Assembly (NCBI RefSeq): GCF_002778285.1
Contig: NZ_NESM01000001.1
Coordinates: 576,529 to 640,528, forward strand
Source of the DNA: Limnohabitans sp. 15K
Lineage (GTDB): Bacteria; Pseudomonadota; Gammaproteobacteria; Burkholderiales; Burkholderiaceae_C
DNA length: 64,000 bases
Reading direction: 5' to 3'
Of the stretch, positions 17,632-25,862 are shown piece by piece (positions within the stretch are counted from its first letter, which is position 1; the number at the start of each line of letters is the position of its first letter). Both the position numbers and the translations under genes were made by a program. The notes under the pieces are model-generated. The model saw only the letters and a list, made by a program, of their open reading frames with translations, was not told the origin of the DNA and ran no database searches.

Positions 17632-18528
17632 ATGGAACTGAACACCCAAATCATCACCACGCCACCGCTGGACTCTGCCTCGGTGGTTCTGCTGCGAGAC
17701 AGCGCCCAAGGCCTGCAAGTGCTGCTGCTCAGACGCCATCAAGCGTCCAGCGTGCTGGGCGGGGCCTATGTGTTTCCCGGTGGCAAGCTCGATCTGGCCG
17801 ACCAAAGTCCGGCGGTGCTGTCGCGTCTGAGCCAAGAGCCGTCGACTCTTCACCAGCGCCTGGCCGAACCCGACTTGAACCCGGAGCGAGCCGCCGGCTT
17901 GTTTGTTGCAGCCATTCGGGAAGCGTTTGAGGAGTGCGGCATCTTGCTGGGCCAAGCTTTGGCACCGCAAGCCAACACCAGCGTGTCCACTGACTTACAA
18001 GCCCTGCAAAACGCATTGGCCAATGGCCAAAGTTGGGCAGATGCTTTTCAGGCGCTGTCGCTTCGCTTGGCCACCGACGCTTTGGTGCCTTGGACCCGGT
18101 GGATCACGCCACGGCAGGCCTCGGTCACCCACAAGCGTTTTGACACCCGTTTTTTCATCGCCCGCGTGCCCGAGGGCCAAACCGCAGCACACGACAACCA
18201 CGAAACCACCGAAACCCTTTGGACCACGCCCCGTGAGGCGCTGACCCGGTATTGGGACCATCAGATTGAATTGGCGCCGCCCCAAATCATGGGCTTGGTT
18301 CAACTGGCACGGCACACCGACACCCACAGTGCCTTGGCCGAAGCGCAGAGCCGCCAACCCCCGGTGGTGGAGCCCGAGCCTTTTGACCACGATGGCATTC
18401 GCACGATTTGCTACCCCGGCGACCCGAGACACTCTGTGAAACAAGCGGCTTTTCCGGGGCCCACCCGTTTGATGTTCAAAAACAAGCGCTTTGAGCCCGA
18501 GACAGGTTTGTCAGGTTTGTTGGGTTGA
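17632..18528 (+). CDS. NUDIX hydrolase, NUDT19/RP2p-like
   Basis: 298 residues from the ATG at 17632; the upstream in-frame extension to 17518 would overlap the leader of the divergent SDR gene and lacks family similarity. The Nudix box is split by a long insert: YVFPGGKLD near residue 44 and AAIREAFEECGILL near 95. That insert is the hallmark of the NUDT19 group, known as CoA and acyl-CoA diphosphohydrolases in animals. A role in CoA-ester turnover would suit the fatty-acid genes nearby, but this is inference. It contains the late motif RFFIARVPEGQ. Confidence 0.83.
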   Translation: MELNTQIITTPPLDSASVVLLRDSAQGLQVLLLRRHQASSVLGGAYVFPGGKLDLADQSPAVLSRLSQEPSTLHQRLAEPDLNPERAAGLFVAAIREAFEECGILLGQALAPQANTSVSTDLQALQNALANGQSWADAFQALSLRLATDALVPWTRWITPRQASVTHKRFDTRFFIARVPEGQTAAHDNHETTETLWTTPREALTRYWDHQIELAPPQIMGLVQLARHTDTHSALAEAQSRQPPVVEPEPFDHDGIRTICYPGDPRHSVKQAAFPGPTRLMFKNKRFEPETGLSGLLG

Positions 18529-18582
18529 CATTCTTGGGTATTACAATTTGTAACCTTATTGGATGCAACCTCTCTTGACTTT

Positions 18583-18948
18583 ATGAGCTCTCTCGCCGAA
18601 CCGATTTACCTGTCTATTGACCGGGCCATGGAATTCATCGGGGATGCCAACGGGGTTTTGACCCTGTTGAAAACCTTGCACCAAACCTTGGGTGATGACT
18701 TGCCGCGCATCCAAGCGCTGTTGGATCAAGACGATATGCACGGCGCCAACCGCTTGCTGCACCAACTCAAAGGCTTCACCCCGGTGTTTTGTGTCGACAG
18801 CTTGGTGGAACTGGTGGTGAATGTCGAGCACCTGAGCAAACACGCCGAGTCATCGGATGTCCGCACCGCCTACAAGCGCCTGGCGCCTCAGTTGGAAACA
18901 CTTCGTACCGAAGTGGCCACTCACCTGAGCCTTCACTCAGCCACCTGA
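18583..18948 (+). CDS. stand-alone Hpt (histidine phosphotransfer) domain protein
   Basis: 121 residues from the ATG at 18583; a TTG eight codons upstream is also in frame. An all-helical four-helix bundle is predicted, with phosphorylatable His60 in LLHQLKGFTPVF, matching the HxLKG consensus. There is no other domain, so the protein would shuttle phosphate between a hybrid kinase receiver and a response regulator. The only hybrid kinase and response regulator in the window are the PAS kinase and the receiver-cyclase at 8.9-12.0 kb. Its 3' end overlaps the convergent dusC gene by 16 nt. Confidence 0.85.
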   Translation: MSSLAEPIYLSIDRAMEFIGDANGVLTLLKTLHQTLGDDLPRIQALLDQDDMHGANRLLHQLKGFTPVFCVDSLVELVVNVEHLSKHAESSDVRTAYKRLAPQLETLRTEVATHLSLHSAT

Positions 18949-19934
18949 TTGGCCAGCCACTGGTCGATCTTGGCGGGGTCGTGCAGCAAGCGCAGCTGCT
19001 CGAACGCCTCTTGCGCCTCGGGGTAGACACGGCGCAAAAAATTGAGCCACTGCTTGAGCCGGCCAGCGCGGTGGCGCGGCGCCACACGCAAAGCAATGCC
19101 CTGCCAAAACAGCCGCATCAAACCCACAATTTGGCCCCAAGTCACTGCCTTCGCAGACAAACCTGTGCAGGCCGCATCGTGCTGTGCGATGGCCAAGGCC
19201 AGCCCCGGATCTGCCACCATGCCCCGCCCGATCATGATGCGGTCACAACCGGTCACGTCACGACAACGCAAAGCGTCTGCCAAAGTCCAAATCTCGCCAT
19301 TGGCCACCATGGGCATGCGCACATGCTGGCGCAAGTCGGCAATACGGTCCCAATACGCAGGCGGGCGGTAACCATGGGCCTTGGTGCGGGCATGCACCAC
19401 CAAATCGCTGGCCCCGGCAGCTTCGATGGCCAAAGCACACTCTTCGGCGCGGCTGTCGTCGTTGTAGCCCAAACGCATCTTGGCCGATACCGGAATGTGC
19501 GCAGGCACCGCCCTGCGCACTGCTGCCACGATCTGCCCGACCAACTCCGGCTCGTCCAGCAACACCGCACCACCGCGGTGCTGGTTCACCGTCTTGGCCG
19601 GACACCCAAAGTTCAAATCAATGCCCGCCGGCTCCAACCTGGCCAACGCCGCAGCGTTGGCCGCCAAATAATCGGGGTCAGACCCCAATAATTGAACCCT
19701 GACGGGCACACCCGCCACGGTGCGGCTGTTGTTCAAGAGTTCAGGCGCCACACGAATGAAGGCGCGGCGCGGCAAGACGGTGTTGGTGACACGGATGAAC
19801 TCGGACACGCACAAATCCACCCCACCCACCCGCGTGAGCATGTCGCGCAAGGTGTGGTCCAGCAGCCCCTCCATGGGGGCCAGCAGAATGCGTGCCCCAG
19901 AAGGCGTCAGGGGCGTCAGGGGCGTGAGGGGCAT
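18933..19934 (-). CDS. dusC: tRNA-dihydrouridine(16) synthase DusC
   Basis: 333 residues. TIM-barrel FMN enzyme that reduces uridine 16 of tRNA. DusC-type signatures are LLAPMEGLLDHTLRDML, RVQLLGSDPDYLA, NFGCPAKTVNQHRGGA (catalytic Cys), VSAKMRLGY, VVHARTKAHGY and the flavin phosphate site MIGRGMVADP. The start at 19934 overlaps the stop of the GNAT gene as TGATG, indicating coupled translation. Its first codons lie in a 9-bp tandem repeat that encodes LTPLTPLTP just before the barrel. The longer upstream frame is GNAT coding sequence in another phase and is rejected. Confidence 0.92.
   Translation of the reverse strand: MPLTPLTPLTPSGARILLAPMEGLLDHTLRDMLTRVGGVDLCVSEFIRVTNTVLPRRAFIRVAPELLNNSRTVAGVPVRVQLLGSDPDYLAANAAALARLEPAGIDLNFGCPAKTVNQHRGGAVLLDEPELVGQIVAAVRRAVPAHIPVSAKMRLGYNDDSRAEECALAIEAAGASDLVVHARTKAHGYRPPAYWDRIADLRQHVRMPMVANGEIWTLADALRCRDVTGCDRIMIGRGMVADPGLALAIAQHDAACTGLSAKAVTWGQIVGLMRLFWQGIALRVAPRHRAGRLKQWLNFLRRVYPEAQEAFEQLRLLHDPAKIDQWLANQVAE
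19903..19929. repeat. three tandem 9-bp repeats in the dusC 5' coding region
   Basis: The unit GGCGTCAGG is present twice exactly and a third time with one change (19903-19911, 19912-19920, 19921-19929). On the coding strand it encodes the Leu-Thr-Pro tripeptide repeat at residues 3-11 of DusC. Unit-number changes would keep the frame. Confidence 0.8.
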
Positions 19935-20452
19935 CAGCCCAGCTTGCGCTTGAGGCGCACTTCTTCCACTTTCACACCCCCCAAAGGCACGGTGCGGGCG
20001 GTGTTCATCTCGCGCTTGAAACCGGCCAGATCGTGAAAGCGCAGGGTTTGTTCGTGCAGCAAGGGCAGCCAAACCGTGACGTCGGTGCAGTCTTCGTCCT
20101 CCAGACCTTCGCGGGCTGCATCCCACAGAGCCAGGCCAACGCCTTGGCCAATGCGGTCGGGCGCAGCGTAAATGGCCCAGATTTCACCCGTGGTGTTTTT
20201 GGACTTGGGGTCGCGTGAGCGGTCAAAACCCACAAAACCCACAATGTCTTGGCCTTCAACCGCCACCATCACTTGCGGTTCACCGTATTCGATGGCTTCC
20301 TTCCAGAACGACACACGTTTGGGCATGGGCGTGGCATCCCAATGGGAGTCAGGCACTTGGCCTGCATACGCGGCGCGGCAGGCGCTCACATGCAATGCGG
20401 CGACAGCAGGGGCGTCTTTGAGGGTGGCGAATCGGACTTGGATATCGGACAT
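19934..20452 (-). CDS. GNAT-family N-acetyltransferase
   Basis: 172 residues from the ATG at 20452 (MSDIQVRFATLKDAPAVAALH), the usual GNAT opening; upstream in-frame codons have no better site. The acetyl-CoA-binding motif A is IYAAPDRIGQGVGLALWDAA, with Q/RxxGxG/A recognisable as RIGQGVG. The C-terminal strand is VWLPLLHEQTLRFHDLAGFKRE. Substrate unknown: protein, amine or antibiotic targets are all possible. It overlaps dusC by one base, so it may be expressed with it. Confidence 0.85.
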   Translation of the reverse strand: MSDIQVRFATLKDAPAVAALHVSACRAAYAGQVPDSHWDATPMPKRVSFWKEAIEYGEPQVMVAVEGQDIVGFVGFDRSRDPKSKNTTGEIWAIYAAPDRIGQGVGLALWDAAREGLEDEDCTDVTVWLPLLHEQTLRFHDLAGFKREMNTARTVPLGGVKVEEVRLKRKLG

Positions 20453-20544
20453 GGCTTGAACAAATAAGAAAAAACACATCGCCTAAATACATGGGCATTT
20501 GGCGCAAAACCCAACATTGTCGCCGCTTCGGTTATCTTCAATCC

Positions 20545-21393
20545 ATGAGGACCCTTTTCAAAGCCCAATATTTCAACTCTCTCCCGGTGGCACGCCCCCG
20601 CATCAAGCTCGCCAGCCGGGCTTTTGCTTTGGCCAACCAAGGCTTGGTGTTGGGCTTGCTGTGGGTCACATTGGGGTTGCTGGCAGGCCCCGCCAGTGCA
20701 CAAACGCCCGCCCGATTCACCGATGACATGGCCGAGCGCACAAGGGCCTGCACCGCCTGCCACGGCGACCAAGGCCGCGCCGGGCCAGATGGTTATTACC
20801 CTCGCTTGGCAGGCAAACCCGCCGGTTACTTACACAACCAGTTGCGCAATTTCGCGCAAGGTCGACGCCATTACGAGCTGATGGCCCGCTTGGTCGACCC
20901 CTTGACCGATGCTTACATGGGCGAGATGGCACAGTACTTTGCCGACCTGAAACTGCCCTATCCCGCACCCACCGCCAACAACGCCATCACCCCCGAGCGG
21001 CTTGCCAAAGGCCAGCAACTGGTCACACAAGGCGATGCCACGCGCGGCCTGCCCGCCTGCACGCAATGCCACGGCACCCGCCTCACGGGTATGAAGCCCA
21101 ACGTGCCTGGCCTGCTGGGTTTGCCCTTGGACTACCTGAACGCCCAACTGGGTGCTTGGCAAACCGGTCAACGCCGTGCCCACGCGCCGGATTGCATGGC
21201 CGAGATTGTGAAACGCATGCCCGCGCAAGACCTGATCGCGGTGTCCAGTTGGTTGGCACGCCAGCCGCTGCCTGCCGACACCCGGCCGGCCGATGGGCCT
21301 CCAGCGGGGCCTGCTTTGCCTGAAGCACTGCGCTGCGGGAGTGCGCCAGAACTGTCGACCTCGCGCACAGCACAGACCGGGGGCCGCCCATGA
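20545..21393 (+). CDS. di-haem c-type cytochrome (cytochrome c4-like)
   Basis: 282 residues from the ATG at 20545. A hydrophobic export signal ends near residue 52 (GPASAQ). Two haem-attachment sites, CTACH (69-73) and CTQCH (172-176), sit in two similar domains, each followed by the long helix expected of c4/c553 cytochromes. It overlaps the tri-haem cytochrome gene by ATGA, so the two are made together. The pair resembles the electron-carrying part of a periplasmic dehydrogenase, but no dehydrogenase is adjacent. The role may be transfer from a quinoprotein or flavoprotein enzyme to an oxidase. Confidence 0.88.
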   Translation: MRTLFKAQYFNSLPVARPRIKLASRAFALANQGLVLGLLWVTLGLLAGPASAQTPARFTDDMAERTRACTACHGDQGRAGPDGYYPRLAGKPAGYLHNQLRNFAQGRRHYELMARLVDPLTDAYMGEMAQYFADLKLPYPAPTANNAITPERLAKGQQLVTQGDATRGLPACTQCHGTRLTGMKPNVPGLLGLPLDYLNAQLGAWQTGQRRAHAPDCMAEIVKRMPAQDLIAVSSWLARQPLPADTRPADGPPAGPALPEALRCGSAPELSTSRTAQTGGRP

Positions 21394-22724
21394 AACAGTT
21401 CCTGCAAACCATGCACCCCGTCAAGCGACTGGCTTGGGTCACGCTGACCAGCCTCTTGGTATTGGCCCTTGGTGTGGTGGTGGACAACTGGGGGGACCTG
21501 TTGAACCCCTCCAAAGTTGCCCCTTTAGCCTTGGTCAAAGACCAAAAAGCCCAAATTGAACAAGGCCGCTACTTGGCCTTGGCGGGCAATTGCATGGCCT
21601 GCCACACCACCCGGGGCGGAACGCCTTTGGCGGGTGGGCGCCGGATCGAGACGCCCTTTGGCGGCGTGTACAGCAGCAACCTCACGCCCGACCCCGACAC
21701 CGGTTTGGGCCGCTGGACCACACACGACTTTTGGCAAGCCATGCACCTGGGCCGCTCCAAAGGCGGGCGTTTATTGACCCCAGCTTTCCCCTACAACCAC
21801 ACCAGCGTGGTGACCCGCGAAGACAGCGACGCGGTGTTTGCATGGCTGAACACCCTGCCTCCAGTGGCACAGGCGCAACCCGCCCACACCTTGGTCTGGC
21901 CCTTGGGCACGCAGCCTGCTCTGGCCGTTTGGCGCAGCCTGTATTTCCAGCCCAGTCCCTTCGAGGCTGAAAAGACCCAAAGCGCCGAATGGAACCGTGG
22001 TGCCTATTTGGTGCAGGGCTTTGGCCACTGCGCCGCCTGCCACAGCCCGCGTAACGCACTGGGGGCCCCTGGACCGGTGAACGATTTGTCGGGCGGCCTG
22101 ATACCGGTGGTCAATTGGTACGCCCCTGACCTGACCCGCGATTTTGAGGCCGGCATGGCCAGCACGCCCCTGCCCGAGATCGTACGACTGCTGCGCACGG
22201 GCCAGTCTGCCACCGCGCAAACCAACGGCCCCATGGGCGAGGTGGTTCAGCACAGTCTGCAGCACTTGACCGAGGCTGACCTGCAGGCCATGGCGGTGTA
22301 TTTGCAGTCGCGTGCACAAAGCACGCCGCAAGCCCAACTTACCGACACCAAGCCTTCACGCATCACGCTGCAAGTGGCCAACCAAGGCGCCAAAGTGTAC
22401 GAACGCCAGTGCCTGCAATGTCACGGTGAGCAAGGCGCGGGCATGAAAACCGTGTCAGGCGATTTGGCCTACCCGGCTTTGGCGGGCAATCGCGCCGTGC
22501 TGCTGAAAGACCCGACCAACTTGGTGCAGCTGGTGCTTTACGGTGGCTATGGCCCCGTGACGGCGGGTCACCCTCGCCCCTTTGGCATGCCGCCGGCTGT
22601 GCTGGAGCTGGATGACCGCGACATCGCCGCCGTGCTCACCCACCTGCGCACCCAATGGGGCAACCAGGCGGGCGAAGTCACGCCTTTGCAGGTCAACCGG
22701 ATTCGGGCTGCACAAGGCCGCTGA
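21390..22724 (+). CDS. tri-haem membrane-anchored c-type cytochrome (alcohol/gluconate dehydrogenase cytochrome-subunit family)
   Basis: 444 residues. One N-terminal membrane anchor or uncleaved signal (about 13-31) is followed by three haem sites: CMACH (68-72), CAACH (214-218) and CLQCH (341-345). Size, spacing and the sequence around site 1 (GRYLALAGNC, FGGVYSSNLTPDPDTG) match the cytochrome subunit of membrane alcohol, gluconate and sorbitol dehydrogenases, which passes electrons to ubiquinone. The catalytic subunit is not beside it. Translationally coupled to the di-haem cytochrome gene upstream. Confidence 0.9.
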   Translation: MKQFLQTMHPVKRLAWVTLTSLLVLALGVVVDNWGDLLNPSKVAPLALVKDQKAQIEQGRYLALAGNCMACHTTRGGTPLAGGRRIETPFGGVYSSNLTPDPDTGLGRWTTHDFWQAMHLGRSKGGRLLTPAFPYNHTSVVTREDSDAVFAWLNTLPPVAQAQPAHTLVWPLGTQPALAVWRSLYFQPSPFEAEKTQSAEWNRGAYLVQGFGHCAACHSPRNALGAPGPVNDLSGGLIPVVNWYAPDLTRDFEAGMASTPLPEIVRLLRTGQSATAQTNGPMGEVVQHSLQHLTEADLQAMAVYLQSRAQSTPQAQLTDTKPSRITLQVANQGAKVYERQCLQCHGEQGAGMKTVSGDLAYPALAGNRAVLLKDPTNLVQLVLYGGYGPVTAGHPRPFGMPPAVLELDDRDIAAVLTHLRTQWGNQAGEVTPLQVNRIRAAQGR

Positions 22725-22802
22725 GCAGTGTGGTTACCCTGCAGGCCAAACTTGTCATGTGCGGCACCGCTTGGCCAAGGCCATGCCGTTAACATTTCGG
22801 GC

Positions 22803-23558
22803 ATGACACACCACCTTTACATCTTGACAGGTGCCTCTCGGGGCATGGGCTTGGCCATGGCGCAGCAATTGCTCACACCCGGCAACAGCCTGCTTTGCAT
22901 TTCGCGCCACACCAACGCTGCATTGGCCGCTGCGGCTCAAAACGGCCAAGTGCCGCTGATGCAATGGACGCACGATCTGAGCGATGGACAAGGGGCCAGC
23001 GAACGTCTGCGCGATTGGCTGCAAAGCCAAGACATGGCCTCTTTCGCCAGCGTCACGCTGATCAACAACGCGGGTGTCATTCCCCGCATAGGGCCCCTGA
23101 GCCAAGCCGATGCCCAAGATTTGGCCCAAGCGCTGCGGGTTGGGCTGGAAGCGCCCATGCAACTGTGCGCGGCATTTCTGGGGGCCACGGAAAGCTGGAC
23201 CCTGCCTCGCAAAGTGCTCAACATTTCATCGGGCTTGGGGCGCTTTCCCATGGCCTCTCAAGCGGGTTATTGCGCCGCCAAAGCGGGCATGGACCATTTC
23301 ACCCGCTGCATGGCGCTGGACGAGGCCTTACGCAGCCATGGGGCCAAAGTTTGCTCATTGGCACCCGGTGTGATCGACACCGACATGCAGGTGCAATTGC
23401 GCGGCGCGGTGGGTGAAGCTTTTCCGGACCAGTCGAAGTTTTTGCAACTCAAGGCTCAGGGCCAGCTCAGTTCGCCCGAACAAGCTGCCGAGCAGGTCTT
23501 GCGTTTTCTGGCCCGGCCAGACTTCGGTCAAGAACCCGTGGCAGACGTTCGGGCCTGA
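22803..23558 (+). CDS. SDR-family oxidoreductase, sepiapterin/benzil reductase-like
   Basis: 251 residues from the ATG at 22803; the open frame extends 25 codons upstream but the natural SDR N-terminus MTHHLYILTGASRGMG starts here. Cofactor motif TGASRGMG (9-16), NNAG motif LINNAGVIP, catalytic Ser and YCAAKAGMD, then the PG segment LAPGVIDTDMQ. The arrangement resembles sepiapterin reductase and Bacillus YueD (benzil reductase). It may belong to a plus-strand unit with the cytochromes (gap 78 nt) and bktB (gap 89 nt). Substrate unknown. Confidence 0.85.
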   Translation: MTHHLYILTGASRGMGLAMAQQLLTPGNSLLCISRHTNAALAAAAQNGQVPLMQWTHDLSDGQGASERLRDWLQSQDMASFASVTLINNAGVIPRIGPLSQADAQDLAQALRVGLEAPMQLCAAFLGATESWTLPRKVLNISSGLGRFPMASQAGYCAAKAGMDHFTRCMALDEALRSHGAKVCSLAPGVIDTDMQVQLRGAVGEAFPDQSKFLQLKAQGQLSSPEQAAEQVLRFLARPDFGQEPVADVRA

Positions 23559-23647
23559 ATGTCAGGCCGATGTAGCCATCGCGTCCGACACTGTCGGGAT
23601 GCTGGCCCAGCCCATTTTTCATTTTTTTCAAACTGGAGACCTTTCCC

Positions 23648-24832
23648 ATGAGCCGTGAAGTTGTTGTTGTCAGCGGTGTGCGCACCGCCATTGGTACCTA
23701 TGGCGGCAGCCTGAAGGACATCGCGCCCACCGAACTGGCCGCGCAAGTGGTGCGCGAGGCACTGGCGCGTGCTGGCACCTCAGGCCAAGACGTGGGCCAT
23801 GTGGTGTTTGGCCATGTGGTCAACACCGAGCCCAAAGACATGTATTTGTCGCGCGTGGCGGCCATCCACGGCGGCTGCGCCGAAGGCACGCCCGCCTTCA
23901 ACGTGAACCGCCTGTGCGGCTCGGGTCTGCAGGCCATCGTCAGCGCCAGCCAGTCCATCTTGCTGGGCGACTGCGACATCGCGATTGGCGGCGGTGCTGA
24001 AAACATGAGCCGTGGCCCCTACGCCTCTTTGTCCGCCCGCTGGGGCGCACGCATGGGTGACACCAAAATGGTCGATATGGTGTTGGGTGCCTTGCACGAC
24101 CCCTTCAACACCATCCACATGGGTGTGACCGCTGAAAATGTGGCCGCCAAATACGGCATCACCCGCGAGATGCAAGACGCACTGGCGGTGGAAAGCCACA
24201 ACCGCGCCGAGCGTGCCACCGCTGCCGGGTATTTCAAAGACCAGATCATGCCGGTCATGCTGAAAAGCAAAAAAGGCGAAGCGGCTTACACCACCGACGA
24301 GCACGTCCGCCCCGGCTGCAAGCTCGAAGACATGGCCAAGCTCAAGCCCGTGTTTTTGAAAGAAAACGGCACCGTGACCGCGGGCAACGCCTCGGGCATC
24401 AACGACGCTGCTGCCGCTGTGGTGCTGATGGAAGCCGGTACCGCCAAAGCCCGGGGTGCCAAGCCCATGGCGCGCCTGGTGGGTTATGCCCACACGGGTC
24501 TGGACCCCAAGATCATGGGCGTGGGCCCGATCTCAGCCACACAAGCGGTGCTCAAGAAAACCGGCCTCACTGTGAACGACTTGGATGTGATTGAGGCCAA
24601 CGAAGCCTTTGCTGCCCAGGCCTGCGCCGTGACCCGCGAACTGGGCCTGGACCCCGCCAAAGTCAACCCGAATGGCTCGGGCATCTCACTGGGTCACCCC
24701 ATCGGTGCCACGGGCACTTTGATCACCGTGAAAGCGCTTTACGAACTCGAACGCGTTCAGGGACGTTACGCACTGGTGACCATGTGCATCGGCGGCGGTC
24801 AGGGCATTGCAGCGATCTTCGAGCGCATGTGA
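23648..24832 (+). CDS. bktB: beta-ketothiolase / acetyl-CoA acetyltransferase, BktB type
   Basis: 394 residues, very close in length and wording to Cupriavidus BktB as recalled (MSREVVVVSGVRTAIGTYGG, ARWGARMGD, LGALHDPFNTIHMGVTAENVA). Catalytic set: Cys90 (NRLCGSG), His350 (SLGHPIGATG) and Cys380 (MCIGGGQG). It condenses or cleaves 3-ketoacyl-CoA; BktB accepts C4 and C5 substrates and feeds polyhydroxyalkanoate synthesis or runs beta-oxidation. GGAGACC precedes the ATG. It converges on ridA, with a perfect hairpin between. Highly confident family call; physiological direction unknown. Confidence 0.93.
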   Translation: MSREVVVVSGVRTAIGTYGGSLKDIAPTELAAQVVREALARAGTSGQDVGHVVFGHVVNTEPKDMYLSRVAAIHGGCAEGTPAFNVNRLCGSGLQAIVSASQSILLGDCDIAIGGGAENMSRGPYASLSARWGARMGDTKMVDMVLGALHDPFNTIHMGVTAENVAAKYGITREMQDALAVESHNRAERATAAGYFKDQIMPVMLKSKKGEAAYTTDEHVRPGCKLEDMAKLKPVFLKENGTVTAGNASGINDAAAAVVLMEAGTAKARGAKPMARLVGYAHTGLDPKIMGVGPISATQAVLKKTGLTVNDLDVIEANEAFAAQACAVTRELGLDPAKVNPNGSGISLGHPIGATGTLITVKALYELERVQGRYALVTMCIGGGQGIAAIFERM

Positions 24833-24840
24833 TGCAACGG

Positions 24841-24860
24841 GTGAAGCCTCAGGGCTTCAC
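24841..24860. terminator. hairpin between convergent bktB and ridA
   Basis: Perfect 8-bp stem GTGAAGCC (24841-24848) and GGCTTCAC (24853-24860) with a 4-nt loop; it spans the ridA stop codon and lies 8 nt after the bktB stop. No U-tract follows, so termination efficiency is uncertain. Confidence 0.5.
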
Positions 24861-25208
24861 CGCCGCCGTGACCACCACTTCGATCAAATAGGCCGGATCG
24901 GCCAGCGGCGCTTGCACGGTGGCGCGGGGCGGGGCGCTGCCCGCCACCACCCACGCGTCCCAGACCTCGTTCATGGCCGCGATGTCGGTGATGTCTTTCA
25001 GGTAAATCTGGGTGCGCAAAATGCGGGTTTTGTCGCTGCCTGCCTCGAGCAGCCGCTGCTCAATTTGGAGCAGCACATCGGCTGTCTGGCTGCGGATGTC
25101 GGTGGCTTCGCACTCGGGCACCATGCCCGCCAAGTACACCACGCCGTTGAAAATAGCGGCTTCGCTGTAGCGGGCCGCTACATGCAAACGTTGCAGGTCC
25201 TGGCTCAT
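24849..25208 (-). CDS. ridA: RidA-family (YjgF) reactive-intermediate deaminase
   Basis: 119 residues, the full family length. Conserved features are NGVVYLAGMVP, the long helix QTADVLLQIEQRLLEAG, LKDITDIAAMNEVWDAW, and Arg94 in PPRATVQAPLAD followed by IEVVVTAA, equivalent to the substrate-binding Arg and terminal Glu of RidA. It would hydrolyse 2-aminoacrylate or other enamines in the cytosol. The start overlaps the plsY stop (ATGA). Some branches of the family lack deaminase activity, but the key arginine is present here. Confidence 0.9.
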   Translation of the reverse strand: MSQDLQRLHVAARYSEAAIFNGVVYLAGMVPECEATDIRSQTADVLLQIEQRLLEAGSDKTRILRTQIYLKDITDIAAMNEVWDAWVVAGSAPPRATVQAPLADPAYLIEVVVTAAVKP

Positions 25209-25834
25209 TCTTTTTTCTTGCCCAATTTGGACTCGCTACCGTCCAACAGGCGTTGGATGTTTTCGCGGTGACGCCAAACCAAAAGCAGCGCCATAGCGGC
25301 CAAACACAAGACCTCAGGGGCTGTCGCCTGCCAAGCCACCCCGCTGCCAAACACATAAAAAGCTGGCGCAAACACCGCCGCCACCATCGACGCCAAGGAC
25401 ACATAGCGGCTGAAATACACCACGATGGCGAAAGTCAAAACAGTCGCCAAGGCCAGAGAACCATTGACACCGACCACCACGCCCACCGCCGTGGCCACGC
25501 CCTTGCCACCCACAAACCCGAAAAACACCGGGTACAAATGCCCCAAAAATGCCGCCAAGCCTGCGCAAGCCGCCACGCCAACGCCCAGACCAAAGTCTGG
25601 CCCCAGCGTCAACACCAGGGCCACAGGCAACCAGCCTTTGGCGGCGTCGAGCAGCAAGGTCAAGATCGCGGCTTTTTTGCTGCCCGAGCGCAGCACGTTG
25701 GTAGCACCGGGATTTTTGCTGCCGTATTCGCGTGGGTCATTCAGGCCCATCAGTCGGCTCACGATGACCGCAAAACTGAGCGAGCCCAGCAGATAACTGG
25801 CCACCACCACGGCCACCGGCATCATCCATTCCAT
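25205..25834 (-). CDS. plsY: acyl-phosphate:glycerol-3-phosphate acyltransferase PlsY
   Basis: 209 residues from the ATG at 25834, with AAGGGAG upstream; the preceding in-frame TTG is not needed. An integral membrane protein with five to six hydrophobic segments. The three PlsY active-site loops are visible: YLLGSLSFAVI, YGSKNPGATNVLR (with the SxNPGATN signature) and FLGHLYPVFFGFVGGKGVAT. It makes lysophosphatidate, the first step of phospholipid synthesis, with PlsX elsewhere. Coupled to ridA by a 4-base overlap and preceded by ybaK with a 28-nt gap. Confidence 0.93.
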   Translation of the reverse strand: MEWMMPVAVVVASYLLGSLSFAVIVSRLMGLNDPREYGSKNPGATNVLRSGSKKAAILTLLLDAAKGWLPVALVLTLGPDFGLGVGVAACAGLAAFLGHLYPVFFGFVGGKGVATAVGVVVGVNGSLALATVLTFAIVVYFSRYVSLASMVAAVFAPAFYVFGSGVAWQATAPEVLCLAAMALLLVWRHRENIQRLLDGSESKLGKKKE

Positions 25835-25862
25835 CAAAAGCTCCCTTGTTCTTGTATGGGCG

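Noticed and set aside
19935..20126. N-terminal extension of DusC through the GNAT gene
   Set aside because: It is the GNAT coding sequence in another phase; the ATG at 19934 with the TGATG overlap is the expected start.
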